From positions 496,001-560,000 of the forward strand of contig NZ_VFIO01000002.1 of NCBI RefSeq assembly GCF_007858365.1: a DNA stretch of 64,000 bases, read 5' to 3'. The stretch comes from Pseudomonas saxonica. GTDB taxonomy: Bacteria > Pseudomonadota > Gammaproteobacteria > Pseudomonadales > Pseudomonadaceae. The position numbers and the translations under genes are program-made. Positions 1 through 9,021 of this stretch are shown piece by piece. The notes beneath the pieces were generated by a model, which had not been told where the DNA came from, did not search any database, and was given only the letters and a program-made list of their open reading frames with translations. Position 1 is the stretch's first letter. Every line of letters begins with the position of its first letter.

Positions 1-1011
1 CTCATCGACATCGCCCTGCAACAAACCAAGTTCAACCAGGCCCGCCGTGATGACCTGCACCGTGGCTTCGTGCGCCTGATTCCAGTGTTTGTTGGGAGCA
101 ATCTCGGCAAAAGCCGCTTCTTGCGAGGCCAGCACCAGTTCATAAATGGCTTTCTGTTCCACCGAGAACTGGCCGTTTACAGGGAACGTACGGCTAATAT
201 CGCTGGCATAGCAGTCAATCTCACAGCCCGCATCAATCAATACCAGATCGCCGTCCTTGAGCAGGGCGTCATTCTCTTGGTAATGAAGGATGCAGCTGTT
301 ATCGCCAGCAGCGACGATAGAGCCATAGGCGGGCATTTTTGCCCCGCTTTTGCGAAATTCGTAATCCAGTTCTGCTTCAAGGCTGTACTCATGCAAACCG
401 GCCCGACTGGCCTGCATTGCACGGATGTGAGCTCGGGCCGAGATCTGCGCCGCATGGCGCATGACCTTGATTTCAGACGCGGATTTATACAGACGCATAT
501 CATGCAGCAGGTGATCCAGCGCAACGAATTCCTCCGGTGGCTGGGCCCCCAAATCGGCCTTGGAGCGGATGGTGTTGATCCAGTCCATCAGGTGACGGTC
601 GAAGGGCGGGTTGTTACCCATCGCCGAATACACCCGGTCACGGCCTTCAATCAAGCCCGGCAGGATGTCGTCAATGTCAGTGATGGGGAACGCATCATCT
701 GCGCCGAAGTCACGAATAGCACCTTCTTGCCCGGCGCGCAGGCCGTCCCACAGCTCTCGCTCGGGGTTGCGCTCGCGACAAAACAGCACGTATTGCCCAT
801 GGGCACGACCGGGGATCAAAACGATCACGGCCTCAGGCTCGGGAAAACCGCTCAGGTACTGGAAATTGCTGTCCTGACGGTAAAGGTATTCGACATCACG
901 ATTGCGAATAGCCACTGGCGCAGCAGGCAATATCGCGATGCTGTTAGGCCCCATCTGCTCCATCAGCGCCTTGCGGCGACGTGTGTATTCCGATTTCGGG
1001 ATATGGATCAT
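1..1011 (-). CDS. pepP: Xaa-Pro aminopeptidase, C-terminal part outside the window
   Basis: Aminopeptidase P removes an N-terminal residue preceding proline; it is a cytoplasmic dimanganese enzyme of the pita-bread family. The reverse strand reads MIHIPKSEYTRRRKALMEQM from the ATG at 1011 and continues open to the window edge, giving about 337 residues of an expected ~440. The N-terminal creatinase-like domain is complete, and the start of the catalytic domain is present with the metal-binding stretch LIDAGCEIDCYASDISRTFP. An AGAGGGAA ribosome binding site precedes the ATG. It lies 29 nt downstream of the UPF0149 gene and is probably co-transcribed with it. The remainder, including the metal-binding His and Glu residues, is outside the window. 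Confidence 0.96.
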   Translation of the reverse strand, partial: MIHIPKSEYTRRRKALMEQMGPNSIAILPAAPVAIRNRDVEYLYRQDSNFQYLSGFPEPEAVIVLIPGRAHGQYVLFCRERNPERELWDGLRAGQEGAIRDFGADDAFPITDIDDILPGLIEGRDRVYSAMGNNPPFDRHLMDWINTIRSKADLGAQPPEEFVALDHLLHDMRLYKSASEIKVMRHAAQISARAHIRAMQASRAGLHEYSLEAELDYEFRKSGAKMPAYGSIVAAGDNSCILHYQENDALLKDGDLVLIDAGCEIDCYASDISRTFPVNGQFSVEQKAIYELVLASQEAAFAEIAPNKHWNQAHEATVQVITAGLVELGLLQGDVDE

Positions 1012-1040
1012 GGGCAGACGGGTTCCCTCTTGGCGATCAA

Positions 1041-1595
1041 TCAGTGCAGTGAAGGCTTGGCAGCCGGCGCTTCGGACTTTGTGGTTTCGGTAAACAGCAA
1101 CAGCGGAGCAACACGCAGGTACTCCATCACTTGCATGTAGTCGGTCTCGGCGTCTTCGGACTCTTCCAGGGCGTCTTGCACCTGAGAAATAGCCGCCAGA
1201 TCGCGCAGCACTTCGTTGGCTTCATCGCTCATCGCATATTCGCGACGGGTCAGGCCGAAACCGCTGAGGAAACCACGGCACCACTCACCCAGCGCTGCGG
1301 CGCGCTCGGGCAGCGGAGCATCGTCGGTCGGCAACAGCAGTACGACGGTCATGTCGTCACTGGTCAGTTCACCTTTGACCATCTCTTGCAAACCGATGAG
1401 GGCATTGCGTACGTTGTCCTGCGGCTCACCAGAAAGAAGCTCGGTGGCCTCAGCCAACCAGGCCTTGTGCTCAAAACCTGCGCCAGCACAACTGCGGCCC
1501 AGTAAATGGCCGTGCAGTTCAGCAGGCGAGACGGAATGACCGCTGGCAGTGAGCAGGGTTACGAAAGCTTGATACGGGGAATTCTGAATAGGCAT
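1041..1595 (-). CDS. ygfB: UPF0149 (YgfB/YecA) family protein
   Basis: 184-residue all-alpha protein of the UPF0149 family. The family hallmark pattern is visible: an N-terminal helix with [16 protein letters not shown] and a central [12 protein letters not shown] motif. It lacks the C-terminal SEC-C zinc motif found in YecA. It sits directly upstream of pepP, the usual gammaproteobacterial arrangement. In P. aeruginosa YgfB has been linked to control of ampDh3 and beta-lactam resistance; whether that holds here is inference. There is only a weak ribosome binding site before the ATG at 1595. The divergent zapA operon starts 133 nt away, so the gap should hold two promoters. Confidence 0.93.
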   Translation of the reverse strand: MPIQNSPYQAFVTLLTASGHSVSPAELHGHLLGRSCAGAGFEHKAWLAEATELLSGEPQDNVRNALIGLQEMVKGELTSDDMTVVLLLPTDDAPLPERAAALGEWCRGFLSGFGLTRREYAMSDEANEVLRDLAAISQVQDALEESEDAETDYMQVMEYLRVAPLLLFTETTKSEAPAAKPSLH

Positions 1596-1728
1596 GGTCA
1601 GCTAGGCGCCAAGCGGCGCTATGTCTAGAATGGAGGCCTTGTATCGTAGCATCGGCAGACGAGCCAGACCATCAAGGCGTCAATACGGTTGGCTTTCACC
1701 CTCCATCAGAAAAACACAGTAGGACCTA

Positions 1729-1938
1729 ATGGAAGACACTGACCTGCATGCACTGATGGCTAGACTTGAATTACTGATTGCCCGAGTCGAGCAACTTAAC
1801 CGCCAAAACGGACTCTTAGTAGCTCAGGAAAAGACTTGGCGCGAGGAACGCGCGCACCTCATTGAAAAAAACGAAATCGCCCGACACAAGGTGGAATCGA
1901 TGATTTCGCGCCTCAAAGCCCTGGAGCAAGACTCATGA
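1729..1938 (+). CDS. TIGR02449 family small coiled-coil protein
   Basis: 69-residue protein, almost entirely helical and charged (LEQ, REER, EKNE, LKALEQ heptad-like pattern), consistent with a single coiled coil. It corresponds to the TIGR02449 family found upstream of zapA in pseudomonads and resembles ZapB in size and character; a role in divisome assembly is inference. Its stop overlaps the zapA start (ATGA), which indicates translational coupling. An AGTAGGA ribosome binding site precedes the ATG. Confidence 0.9.
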   Translation: MEDTDLHALMARLELLIARVEQLNRQNGLLVAQEKTWREERAHLIEKNEIARHKVESMISRLKALEQDS

Positions 1939-2252
1939 GTTCAAGTAACAGCATCACCGTACAGATTCTCGATAAAGACTATTCGATCATGTGCCCCCAG
2001 GAAGAACGCAGCAATCTGGTGAGCGCCGCTCGATATCTGGACGGTAAAATGCGCGAAATTCGCAGCAGCGGCAAAGTGATTGGCGCCGATCGTATTGCCG
2101 TGATGGCCGCGCTGAACATCACTCACGATCTGTTGCACAAACAGGAAGTCGCTGAAGTTCAGACCAGCGGTTCCACCCGCGAACAGGTACGCGATCTGCT
2201 CGAACGCGTCGATGTGGTGCTCGCCGCTGATCCGAACGAACGTCAAAGCTGA
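1935..2252 (+). CDS. zapA: Cell division protein ZapA
   Basis: 105-residue ZapA, which binds and bundles FtsZ protofilaments at the Z ring. The N-terminal beta-hairpin region (SITVQILDKDYSIMCPQEE) and the following ARYLDGKMREIR helix are typical, followed by a coiled-coil C terminus. It overlaps the upstream TIGR02449 gene by 4 nt. The 6S RNA gene begins about 30 nt after its stop and the folate cyclo-ligase follows, the widely conserved zapA-ssrS-fau arrangement. Confidence 0.96.
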   Translation: MSSSNSITVQILDKDYSIMCPQEERSNLVSAARYLDGKMREIRSSGKVIGADRIAVMAALNITHDLLHKQEVAEVQTSGSTREQVRDLLERVDVVLAADPNERQS

Positions 2253-2278
2253 TTCAAAAGGTTTCTTTGGGGTATACT
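2253..2278 (+). promoter_or_regulatory. Probable promoter of 6S RNA
   Basis: A TATACT -10 box at 2273-2278 sits about 7 nt before the expected 5' end of 6S RNA. A poor -35 candidate lies around 2250-2258 (TTCAAA). The -10 is convincing; the -35 is inference. Confidence 0.55.
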
Positions 2279-2284
2279 CGCGCC

Positions 2285-2463
2285 ACTCCCTGGAGTATTC
2301 GCCAGTTAGCGATGTCCCTGAGCCGATTCGCACTACCCTGGAGCTTGCACGTTGGGCCGGTGTGCATGTCCGCTAGACGGAAAGCCTTAAGGTCTACTGC
2401 AACTTCCACCTTGAACTTTCGGGTTCAAGGGCCAAGCCGACAGCGGTACGTCGGGGAGCCTGA
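2285..2463 (+). ncRNA. ssrS: 6S RNA
   Basis: 6S RNA mimics an open promoter and sequesters sigma-70 RNA polymerase holoenzyme in stationary phase. The position between zapA and the 5-formyl-THF cyclo-ligase gene is diagnostic. The closing stem can be seen: CTCCCTGGAG near the 5' end faces the GGGGAGCC near the 3' end. Internal segments such as GTCCCTGAGCCGAT, CGGAAAGCCTTAAGG and the hairpin CCTTGAACTTTCGGGTTCAAGG match the Pseudomonas 6S pattern as remembered. Exact ends are estimated to within several bases. Confidence 0.85.
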
Positions 2464-2548
2464 TTTATTAGCGCAATGCCAGCTTCTTGCTGGCATTGGC
2501 TTTCACGGGTACACCGTCCGGTGACTCGACCTTGAACTGCACGCCACC

Positions 2549-3148
2549 ATGACCGAACCGGTGACACGCCCACAACTTCGCCGACAATTGCGCAAAGCCC
2601 GCCGCGAACTATCGCCCTGCGAGCAACGTCAGGCCGCCCGTGGCCTGTATCGGCAATTGGCGCAACACCCGCTGTTTCGCCGCGCCAAACACATTGCCCT
2701 GTACTTGCCAACAGACGGTGAAATCGACCCGCGCCTGCTGCTCAAAGAAGCTCAACGACGGGGCAAGATCACCTACCTGCCGGTGCTCAGCGCGTGGCCT
2801 AAAACCAAGATGGTGTTTCAGCGTATCGCTCCCGGCGAAAAGCTTATTCCCAACCGTTTTCGCATTCTTGAGCCCCTTATCAATAGCGCACGTCAACGCA
2901 AGGTCTGGACACTCGACCTGGTGCTGTTGCCATTGGTTGGGTTTGATGCCACAGGGGGAAGACTGGGCATGGGCGGCGGCTTTTATGACCGCAGCCTGGC
3001 GTATCTGGCACGACGTCAATGCTGGCGCAAGCCAACGCTATTGGGGCTGGCCCACGAATGCCAAAAAGTACCGACTCTGGCCCAAGCCAGCTGGGATGTA
3101 CCCTTGCAGGGCACCGTCTCGGACAGTCGTTGGTACGTCGCCCACTGA
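2549..3148 (+). CDS. 5-formyltetrahydrofolate cyclo-ligase
   Basis: 199-residue 5,10-methenyltetrahydrofolate synthetase, which uses ATP to recycle 5-formyl-THF into the active folate pool (E. coli ygfA/fau). Visible family features are the basic N-terminal helix with QLRKARRELS, the ALYLPTDGEIDPRLLL segment and the conserved glycine-rich GRLGMGGGFYDRSLA substrate/ATP motif at about residues 136-150. It is downstream of 6S RNA and may be read from the same precursor transcript, as in other gammaproteobacteria; this is inference. Confidence 0.95.
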   Translation: MTEPVTRPQLRRQLRKARRELSPCEQRQAARGLYRQLAQHPLFRRAKHIALYLPTDGEIDPRLLLKEAQRRGKITYLPVLSAWPKTKMVFQRIAPGEKLIPNRFRILEPLINSARQRKVWTLDLVLLPLVGFDATGGRLGMGGGFYDRSLAYLARRQCWRKPTLLGLAHECQKVPTLAQASWDVPLQGTVSDSRWYVAH

Positions 3149-3194
3149 CAACCAAGGCATCACTGAAATAAGCGATGCCCTAACCAGAAAGTGT

Positions 3195-3344
3195 TTAGCG
3201 TTTAAACGGTGGTATTTGCTGTTGCGCCAACTCAATCGGCGCGTCGGTCGAGTTCGACCAGAGGCTTTGCGCATAACCGGTTGTAACCACGCCCAAACCG
3301 AACAAAATAACCAACATCCACAGTAAATCCGGTTTGCGTTTCAT
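3195..3344 (-). CDS. Small single-span membrane or secreted protein
   Basis: 49-residue protein of unknown function. The start is placed at the ATG at 3344 (MKRKPDLLWMLVILFGLGVV) because a strong GAAGGGGGG ribosome binding site precedes it; the frame stays open upstream to 3383. It has a basic N terminus, one hydrophobic segment (residues ~8-24) ending in a YAQS that could be a cleavage site, and a short hydrophilic tail ending PPFKR. It faces the cyclo-ligase gene with a 46-nt gap. Similar short proteins occur in this place in other pseudomonads. It is either membrane-anchored or a small periplasmic peptide. Confidence 0.75.
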   Translation of the reverse strand: MKRKPDLLWMLVILFGLGVVTTGYAQSLWSNSTDAPIELAQQQIPPFKR

Positions 3345-3539
3345 TGATTGCCCCCCTTCAGGCACATCAATACGATGAAGCAACGGTTTTTGTTATAGGC
3401 CGTGCAGCAGCGTCAAGCTTAAAATCCCGGCATTCTGAGGCAACACGAACAGACACGCAAATACTGACGTCAACCGACTGTCGGTTTACAAACCGCTTGC
3501 CAGACAATATGACCACGCCGCATTTAAGGAGTAGGAAAA

Positions 3540-3989
3540 ATGGCCTATTGGTTAATGAAATCCGAGCCTGACGAGTTCTCGATCAAAGATTTACAGAAGC
3601 TGGGCGAAGCTCGTTGGGACGGTGTTCGTAACTATCAGGCGCGCAACTTCATCCGCTCCATGGCCGTCGGGGACGAATTCTTTTTCTATCACTCCAGCTG
3701 TCCACAACCCGGGATTGCCGGTGTGGGGCGAATCGTTCAGGCGGCTTACCCGGACCCCACTGCGCTTGATCCGCAAAGCCACTACTTCGACCCTAAGGCA
3801 ACCCCCGAGAAGAACCCGTGGAGCGCCCTGCAAGTGGCCCACGTACACACCTTTGCCAAGGTCATCACGCTCGACTACCTGAAACAACAAACTGCATTGG
3901 CCGAGATGCCGCTGGTTCAAAAAGGCAGCCGCCTTTCTGTGATGCCCGTGACACCGGAGCAATGGGCGGTGGTGATGGCTAACGCGTAA
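3540..3989 (+). CDS. EVE domain-containing protein
   Basis: 149-residue single-domain EVE protein (PUA-like fold, related to YTH domains and thought to recognise modified bases). Typical residues: YWLMKSEPDEFSI at the N terminus, GVRNYQARNFIR, and FFYHSSCPQPGIAGVGRIV. An AAGGAG ribosome binding site 9 nt upstream fixes the start. In E. coli and many Proteobacteria this is a stand-alone housekeeping gene; there is no restriction gene nearby to suggest a defence role. A CTGCCGA/TCGGCAG hairpin (3993-4009) follows the stop. Confidence 0.93.
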   Translation: MAYWLMKSEPDEFSIKDLQKLGEARWDGVRNYQARNFIRSMAVGDEFFFYHSSCPQPGIAGVGRIVQAAYPDPTALDPQSHYFDPKATPEKNPWSALQVAHVHTFAKVITLDYLKQQTALAEMPLVQKGSRLSVMPVTPEQWAVVMANA

Positions 3990-3992
3990 CAG

Positions 3993-4009
3993 CTGCCGAA
4001 GGTCGGCAG
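3993..4009 (+). repeat. Short inverted repeat after the EVE gene
   Basis: Perfect 7-bp arms CTGCCGA and TCGGCAG with a 3-nt loop, 3 nt after the EVE stop codon. There is no clear T-run, so it may be a weak terminator or a degraded repeat; the first bases match the arm of the longer REP-like elements at 24461 and 29096. Confidence 0.5.
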
Positions 4010-4117
4010 GCAACATCCTGTTTTAGCGTCTAGGCTCTGGACTTCCTTTGATTGGAATCAAGGTCCATCGGACTTGAAATCGTCAAACTAGAGCGCTCTG
4101 TGACACAGGATGTCGGC

Positions 4118-5083
4118 ATGTCCACAAATAACCGTATTTCGCATTACTTTGTTATTCCGTTGGCAATTTTGCTGATCGCAGCAGGCGGGTTCGGTTACTG
4201 GAAGTCCCAACATGATCGCCTCCCCGAAGGCATCGCCATGGGCAACGGCCGGCTCGAATCCACCGAAGTGCAAATCGCTGCAAAAATCCCGGGTCGTCTG
4301 GCCGAAGTACTGGTTGACGAAGGCGACCACGTCACCAAAGGCCAACTGCTGGCCCGCATGGACACACGCACGCTGGAAGCCTCCCGCGCGCAGGCCCAGG
4401 CCGAAGTACAAAGAGCCCGTGAAACGCTGGCGGCCAACGAAGCCAACGTCAAACTGCGCCAGAGCGAAAAACTGCTCGCCAGCCAGGAACTCAAGCGCAT
4501 TAGCCAACTGGCCCAGCGCGGGTTTGCCAGCGGCCAACAGCTCGATCAACAACAGGCGAAATTCAGTACCAGCAACTCCGCCGTCACGGCTGCGCAAGCG
4601 CAGGTGGCCGCTGCCAGAGCCGCCATTGTTTCCAGCGAAGCGCAAGTGGCGCAACTGACCAGCGAAATAGAAGACAGCAGCCTGCGCGCGCCTATCAACG
4701 GGATCATTCAGTTGCGCCTGGCTGAACCGGGTGAAGTGCTCGGTTCGGGTGGACGGGTCTTTATGATGATTGACCCCAGCGATCAGTACATGAATCTCTA
4801 CTTACCTGCCGCCGTGGTTGGCAAACTCACCGTCGGTGGCGAAGCCCGTATCGTCCTTGATGCGCTGCCCGATCAGCCGCTGCCGGCCAAAGTCTCATTT
4901 GTCGCCGACAAATCGCAGTTCACGCCGAAAGAGGTCGAAACACGCGATGAACGGCAAAAACTGGTGTTCCGCGTCAAACTGCGCCTGACCGATCCTGGCG
5001 CCGTACCGCAAGCCAAACCCGGCATGCCGGGGGCAGGCTATGTGCGAACTGCCGACGTAGACTGGCCGGCCAATCTGCAATGA
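4118..5083 (+). CDS. HlyD-family periplasmic adaptor (YhiI type)
   Basis: 321-residue membrane fusion protein that should connect the inner-membrane ABC exporter encoded next door to an outer-membrane channel. The start at 4118 (MSTNNRISHYFVIPLAILLI) has an AGGA box and gives a clean N-terminal anchor at residues ~9-25; the frame is open from 4052. It has a biotinyl-lipoyl half motif (QIAAKIPGRLAEVLVDEGDH), a long helical hairpin rich in Ala/Gln, the second lipoyl half (LRAPINGIIQLRLAEPGEVL) and a beta-barrel. Its stop overlaps the start of the RbbA-like gene. The order matches E. coli yhiI-rbbA-yhhJ. Substrate unknown. Confidence 0.92.
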   Translation: MSTNNRISHYFVIPLAILLIAAGGFGYWKSQHDRLPEGIAMGNGRLESTEVQIAAKIPGRLAEVLVDEGDHVTKGQLLARMDTRTLEASRAQAQAEVQRARETLAANEANVKLRQSEKLLASQELKRISQLAQRGFASGQQLDQQQAKFSTSNSAVTAAQAQVAAARAAIVSSEAQVAQLTSEIEDSSLRAPINGIIQLRLAEPGEVLGSGGRVFMMIDPSDQYMNLYLPAAVVGKLTVGGEARIVLDALPDQPLPAKVSFVADKSQFTPKEVETRDERQKLVFRVKLRLTDPGAVPQAKPGMPGAGYVRTADVDWPANLQ

Positions 5084-7803
5084 CCGCCCCGGCGATCAAC
5101 GCCAGTGGCATCAGCCACCGGTATGGCAAGCAACAGGCGCTACTGGACGTCACCTTCAGCCTGCCAAAAGGCACGCGCTGCGGATTGATCGGCCCCGATG
5201 GCGCCGGTAAATCGAGTCTGCTCGGGCTGATTGCCGGGGTCAAAAAGCTGCAGCAAGGCACGCTGGAGGTGCTCGACGGCCCCATCGATGATCGTAGCCA
5301 TCGCAACACGCTCTATCCGCTGATCGCCTTTATGCCCCAAGGACTGGGCGGCAACCTGTATCCGGAACTGTCGATCAGCGAAAATATCCGTTTTTTCGGT
5401 ACGTTGTTCGGCCTGTCAAAAGACGAATGCGAACAGCGAATGGCGCAATTGCTCAAGGCCACCGACCTTGAACGCTTTGCCGAACGCCCGGCGGGCAAGT
5501 TATCCGGCGGGATGAAGCAAAAACTCGGCCTGTGTTGCGCCTTGATCCACGAACCCGATCTGCTGATCCTCGACGAACCCACCACAGGCGTAGATCCACT
5601 GTCACGCCGCCGTTTCTGGGAGTTGGTCAACGATGTACGCAGCCAGCGACCCCAGTTGACCCTGCTGGTGGCCACGGCCTACATGGAAGAGGCTGAGCAG
5701 TTTGAGCACTGCCTGATGCTTGATCGCGGCACCTTGATTGCCACCGGCTTGACCCAGGATTTGGCCGCCGTATCACCCACCGGCAAACTCGATGAAGCCT
5801 TCACCCATTTCCAGGGGGACAGCGGTCAAAACAATGAACCGCTGGTGATACCGCCACGCACCCACGACAACAGTGATATCGCGATTGAAGCTCACGACCT
5901 GACCCTTAAATTCGGCGATTTCACGGCCGTGAACAACGTCAGCTTTGCCATTGGTCGCGGCGAGATATTCGGTTTTCTCGGCTCAAACGGCTGTGGCAAA
6001 ACCTCCACCATGAAAGTGCTCACCGGGCTGGTACCTGCCACCGAAGGCAGCGCCGAACTGCTGGGCAACCCGGTTAACGCCAGCGACTTGGCCACACGTA
6101 AACGTGTGGGCTTTATGTCGCAGAATTTTTCGCTATATGGCGAATTGAGCGTGCGCCAAAACCTGGTGTTGCACGCCCAACTGTTTGACATGGACAAAGA
6201 CGACAGTCGAGCGCGCATCGAAGAGCTGATTGAACGCTTCGACCTCAGCGACGTGGCCGAACAGCAATCCGGCGAACTGCCTCTGGGGCTACGCCAACGT
6301 TTGTCACTGGCGGTGGCGGTGCTGCATCGTCCCGAAGTGCTGATCCTTGATGAACCGACTTCCGGTGTCGACCCGGCCGCGCGCGATGATTTCTGGCGCC
6401 TGCTCATCGAGTTGTCGCGTGATCAGGGGGTGACAATATTCTTGTCGACTCACTTTATGAACGAGGCCCAACGCTGTGACCGCATCTCGCTGATGCACGC
6501 GGGCAAGGTTTTGGCGTGTGATACGCCAGCCGCGCTACAGCAGCAGTTCAAGGGCGAAACCCTGGAAGCGGCTTTTGTCACCTGCCTTGAGCAAGCGCAA
6601 AACGAACAAACACCGACCCCTGCCGAAACCACCGCAAGCCCCGCGGTGAACACACCACCGCCACCGAGTAAAAGTGGTTTTAGCCTCACTCGTTTGTTTG
6701 CCGTGGCCAGTCGTGAAACCAAAGAGCTGTTACGCGACAAGGTGCGTATGGCGTTCGCCTTGTTAGGTGCCGTTTTCATGATGGTGATATTTGGCTACGG
6801 CATTTCGCTGGATGTGGAAGACCTCGCGTTTGCCGTTTACGACCAGGACCAAAGCCCGCAAAGCCGCGCCTACCTCGAAGCCTTTCGTGGCTCCCGCTAT
6901 TTTGAAGAGCACGCGCCGATCCACAGCGCCGACGAATTGCACGAACGGCTGCAACGCTCGGAAATAAAAATCGCTTTGGAGATTCCTCCAGGCTTTGGCC
7001 GGGATCTCTATGCCGGTCGCCAGCCTACCGTTGCCGCATGGCTCGATGGCGGCATGCCATTTCGAGCGGAGACAAGTCGCAGTTACATTCAGGCCGTGCA
7101 CCAGGCCAACCTTGAGAAATTGGCCGACTTGAGCAGTCTGGCGCAAAACAAACAGGCGGTGGCAAAGCTCGAAACCCGGTTTCGCTACAACCAGGATGTG
7201 ATCAGCGTCAATGCCATAGGCCCCGGCGTGATGGCGCTGATTCTCGCCTTTATCCCGGCGATGCTCACGGCACTGGGCATCGTGCGTGAAAAAGAGCTGG
7301 GGTCGATCACCAACTTCTACGCCACCCCCCTTACGCGTCTTGAGTTCCTGTTGGGCAAACAAGCGCCCTATCTGGCAGTCAGCCTGGTCAATCTGGCATT
7401 GCTGGTGGCAATGAATCGATGGCTGTTTGGCGTTCCGTTCAAAGGCAGCGGCTTCACTCTGGCATTGGGCGGCCTGCTGTATGTGCTGTCGACCACTAGC
7501 ATGGGGCTGTTGATTTCAGCGTTCACCCGCACTCAAATTGCGGCCATTCTGGGCACCATGATCATTACCAGCCTGCCCACCATTCAGTTTTCCGGATTGC
7601 TGGTGCCTCGCTCCTCGCTGGAGGGTGCATCGGCCATGATGGGCATGTTATTTCCGGCAGGGCACTTCCTCGATATCGCGGTGGGCACCTTCACCAAAGC
7701 GCTTGATTTACGCCAGCTATGGCCGCAATGCCTGGCGTTGTTCGGCTTTTTTGTCGCCTTTACCGGGCTGAGCCTGATCATGCTCAAGAAGCAGGAGGTT
7801 TGA
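5080..7803 (+). CDS. rbbA: RbbA-like fused ABC transporter (ATPase-ATPase-permease)
   Basis: 907-residue protein with two ABC ATPase domains and a C-terminal ABC-2 permease domain, the architecture of E. coli RbbA (ribosome-associated ATPase). Domain 1 has Walker A GPDGAGKS at 38-45, signature LSGGMKQ and Walker B LLILDEPTTGVD. Domain 2 (from about 265) has Walker A GSNGCGKTS and VLILDEPTSGVD, but its signature reads SGELPLGLRQ rather than LSGGQ. The membrane domain starts near 540 with one TM, a periplasmic loop and about five TMs at the end. Start and stop overlap the neighbouring genes (ATGA and TGATG), so the three genes form one operon. Whether it acts on ribosomes or only exports is not shown by sequence. 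Confidence 0.93.
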   Translation: MTAPAINASGISHRYGKQQALLDVTFSLPKGTRCGLIGPDGAGKSSLLGLIAGVKKLQQGTLEVLDGPIDDRSHRNTLYPLIAFMPQGLGGNLYPELSISENIRFFGTLFGLSKDECEQRMAQLLKATDLERFAERPAGKLSGGMKQKLGLCCALIHEPDLLILDEPTTGVDPLSRRRFWELVNDVRSQRPQLTLLVATAYMEEAEQFEHCLMLDRGTLIATGLTQDLAAVSPTGKLDEAFTHFQGDSGQNNEPLVIPPRTHDNSDIAIEAHDLTLKFGDFTAVNNVSFAIGRGEIFGFLGSNGCGKTSTMKVLTGLVPATEGSAELLGNPVNASDLATRKRVGFMSQNFSLYGELSVRQNLVLHAQLFDMDKDDSRARIEELIERFDLSDVAEQQSGELPLGLRQRLSLAVAVLHRPEVLILDEPTSGVDPAARDDFWRLLIELSRDQGVTIFLSTHFMNEAQRCDRISLMHAGKVLACDTPAALQQQFKGETLEAAFVTCLEQAQNEQTPTPAETTASPAVNTPPPPSKSGFSLTRLFAVASRETKELLRDKVRMAFALLGAVFMMVIFGYGISLDVEDLAFAVYDQDQSPQSRAYLEAFRGSRYFEEHAPIHSADELHERLQRSEIKIALEIPPGFGRDLYAGRQPTVAAWLDGGMPFRAETSRSYIQAVHQANLEKLADLSSLAQNKQAVAKLETRFRYNQDVISVNAIGPGVMALILAFIPAMLTALGIVREKELGSITNFYATPLTRLEFLLGKQAPYLAVSLVNLALLVAMNRWLFGVPFKGSGFTLALGGLLYVLSTTSMGLLISAFTRTQIAAILGTMIITSLPTIQFSGLLVPRSSLEGASAMMGMLFPAGHFLDIAVGTFTKALDLRQLWPQCLALFGFFVAFTGLSLIMLKKQEV

Positions 7804-8921
7804 TGCACAAGCTCTCTCACATCCTGCGACTTGGCCTTAAAGAGTTCACCAGCCTGCGGCACGACAACGTCCTGCTGCTTTTTTTGCTCTATGCCTTTAC
7901 CGTGGCGATCTATATGCCGGCATCTAGCTCCATCATCGGCGTGCACAACGCCAGTGTTGGCTTCATTGATGAAGACCACAGCACCCTGTCGCGCAAACTC
8001 AGCGAGTCGCTGCTACCTCCAGAATTCAAGACACCGCAAGCCTTGCCGTATGACCAGTTTGATCAGGCGATGGATAACGGCCAGTACACGTTTGTGATCA
8101 ACGTGCCGGCTAACTTCCAGGCTGACTTGCTGGCCGGTCGCGAACCCAGTGTGCAAGTTAACGTTGATGCAACTGCCATGAGTCAGGCCTTCATGGGCGC
8201 AGGTTACATTGGGCAGATTTTCCAGAGAGCGTTGCTTGATTACGCAGGCCAAGGTAACGCTGCTGCGAACACCCCCGCGCGGATTTCAAGCCGTGCGCTG
8301 TTCAACTCCAATCTGGAAGGCGGATGGTTTTTGGCGGTGATCCAGATCGTCAACAACATCACCATTCTGGCAATCGTGTTAACCGGCACCGCGCTGTTGC
8401 GCGAGCGTGAACACGGCACCCTCGACCACTTGCTGGTGTTGCCGCTGACAGCACTGGAAATCATGCTGGCGAAAATATGGAGCAATATGCTCGTGGTGGT
8501 GGTGTGTACCTGGATATCGCTGGAAGTGATCGTGAAATGGGCGTTGGGCATACCGCTGGCAGGGTCGATGGCTCTGTTTTTGCTGGTCACGGCGCTTTAC
8601 CTGTTCGCCAGCACGGCGCTGGGGATATTTCTCGCCACACTGGCCCGCTCTACGCCGCAGTTCGGCTTGCTGGCGATTCCGGTGGTCATCCCGATGCTTC
8701 TGTTGTCGGGTGGCAGCACCCCGCTGGACAGCATGCCTGAGTGGCTGCAATGGGTGATGCAATGCTCGCCGTCGACCCACTTCGTCAGTTTGAGCACCGC
8801 CATATTGTTCCGCGGTGCGGCGGTTGAGGTGGTGTGGCCGGACTTAGTGGCACTGCTCGCCATTGGCCTGGTGTTTTTCGCCATTGCGCTGGGACGGTTC
8901 CGCAAGAGCCTGGCGTCGTAG
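7803..8921 (+). CDS. yhhJ: ABC-2 type permease (YhhJ type)
   Basis: 372-residue ABC-2 membrane protein, partner of the fused RbbA-like subunit. The ATG at 7803 overlaps the previous stop (TGATG); the frame is open further upstream inside rbbA but that start has no support. One N-terminal TM (LLFLLYAFTVAIYMP), a large periplasmic domain containing VGFIDEDHSTLSRKL, then five TMs including the LREREHGTLDHLLVLPLT motif typical of ABC-2 permeases. Last gene of the operon; a REP-like sequence follows at 8947-8980. Confidence 0.92.
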   Translation: MHKLSHILRLGLKEFTSLRHDNVLLLFLLYAFTVAIYMPASSSIIGVHNASVGFIDEDHSTLSRKLSESLLPPEFKTPQALPYDQFDQAMDNGQYTFVINVPANFQADLLAGREPSVQVNVDATAMSQAFMGAGYIGQIFQRALLDYAGQGNAAANTPARISSRALFNSNLEGGWFLAVIQIVNNITILAIVLTGTALLREREHGTLDHLLVLPLTALEIMLAKIWSNMLVVVVCTWISLEVIVKWALGIPLAGSMALFLLVTALYLFASTALGIFLATLARSTPQFGLLAIPVVIPMLLLSGGSTPLDSMPEWLQWVMQCSPSTHFVSLSTAILFRGAAVEVVWPDLVALLAIGLVFFAIALGRFRKSLAS

Positions 8922-8946
8922 GCAAGAGGCAGCGGCCGTAAGCAGG

Positions 8947-8980
8947 GCTCGCAGCCTCGTGCCTGGGCAGCGACTACAGG
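8947..8980. repeat. Single REP-like element
   Basis: On the reverse strand this reads CCTGTAGTCGCTGCCCAGGC followed by ACGAGGCTGCGAGC, which resembles the common Pseudomonas extragenic palindromic elements that begin with TGTAGTCGCTGCC. It lies between the convergent yhhJ and fliL-like genes. Confidence 0.55.
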
Positions 8981-9021
8981 AAAAACAGGGCGCATGAACC
9001 TTGATGCAAAGGTCTCGATTG

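Noticed and set aside
70..1140. Long forward ORF of 356 codons opposite pepP
   Set aside because: It is antisense to the clearly conserved pepP and ygfB genes; its translation has no recognisable domain and results from the GC-rich codon structure.
3540..3989. EVE-domain gene as part of a defence island
   Set aside because: No restriction, nuclease or other defence gene is adjacent; neighbours are housekeeping and transporter genes.
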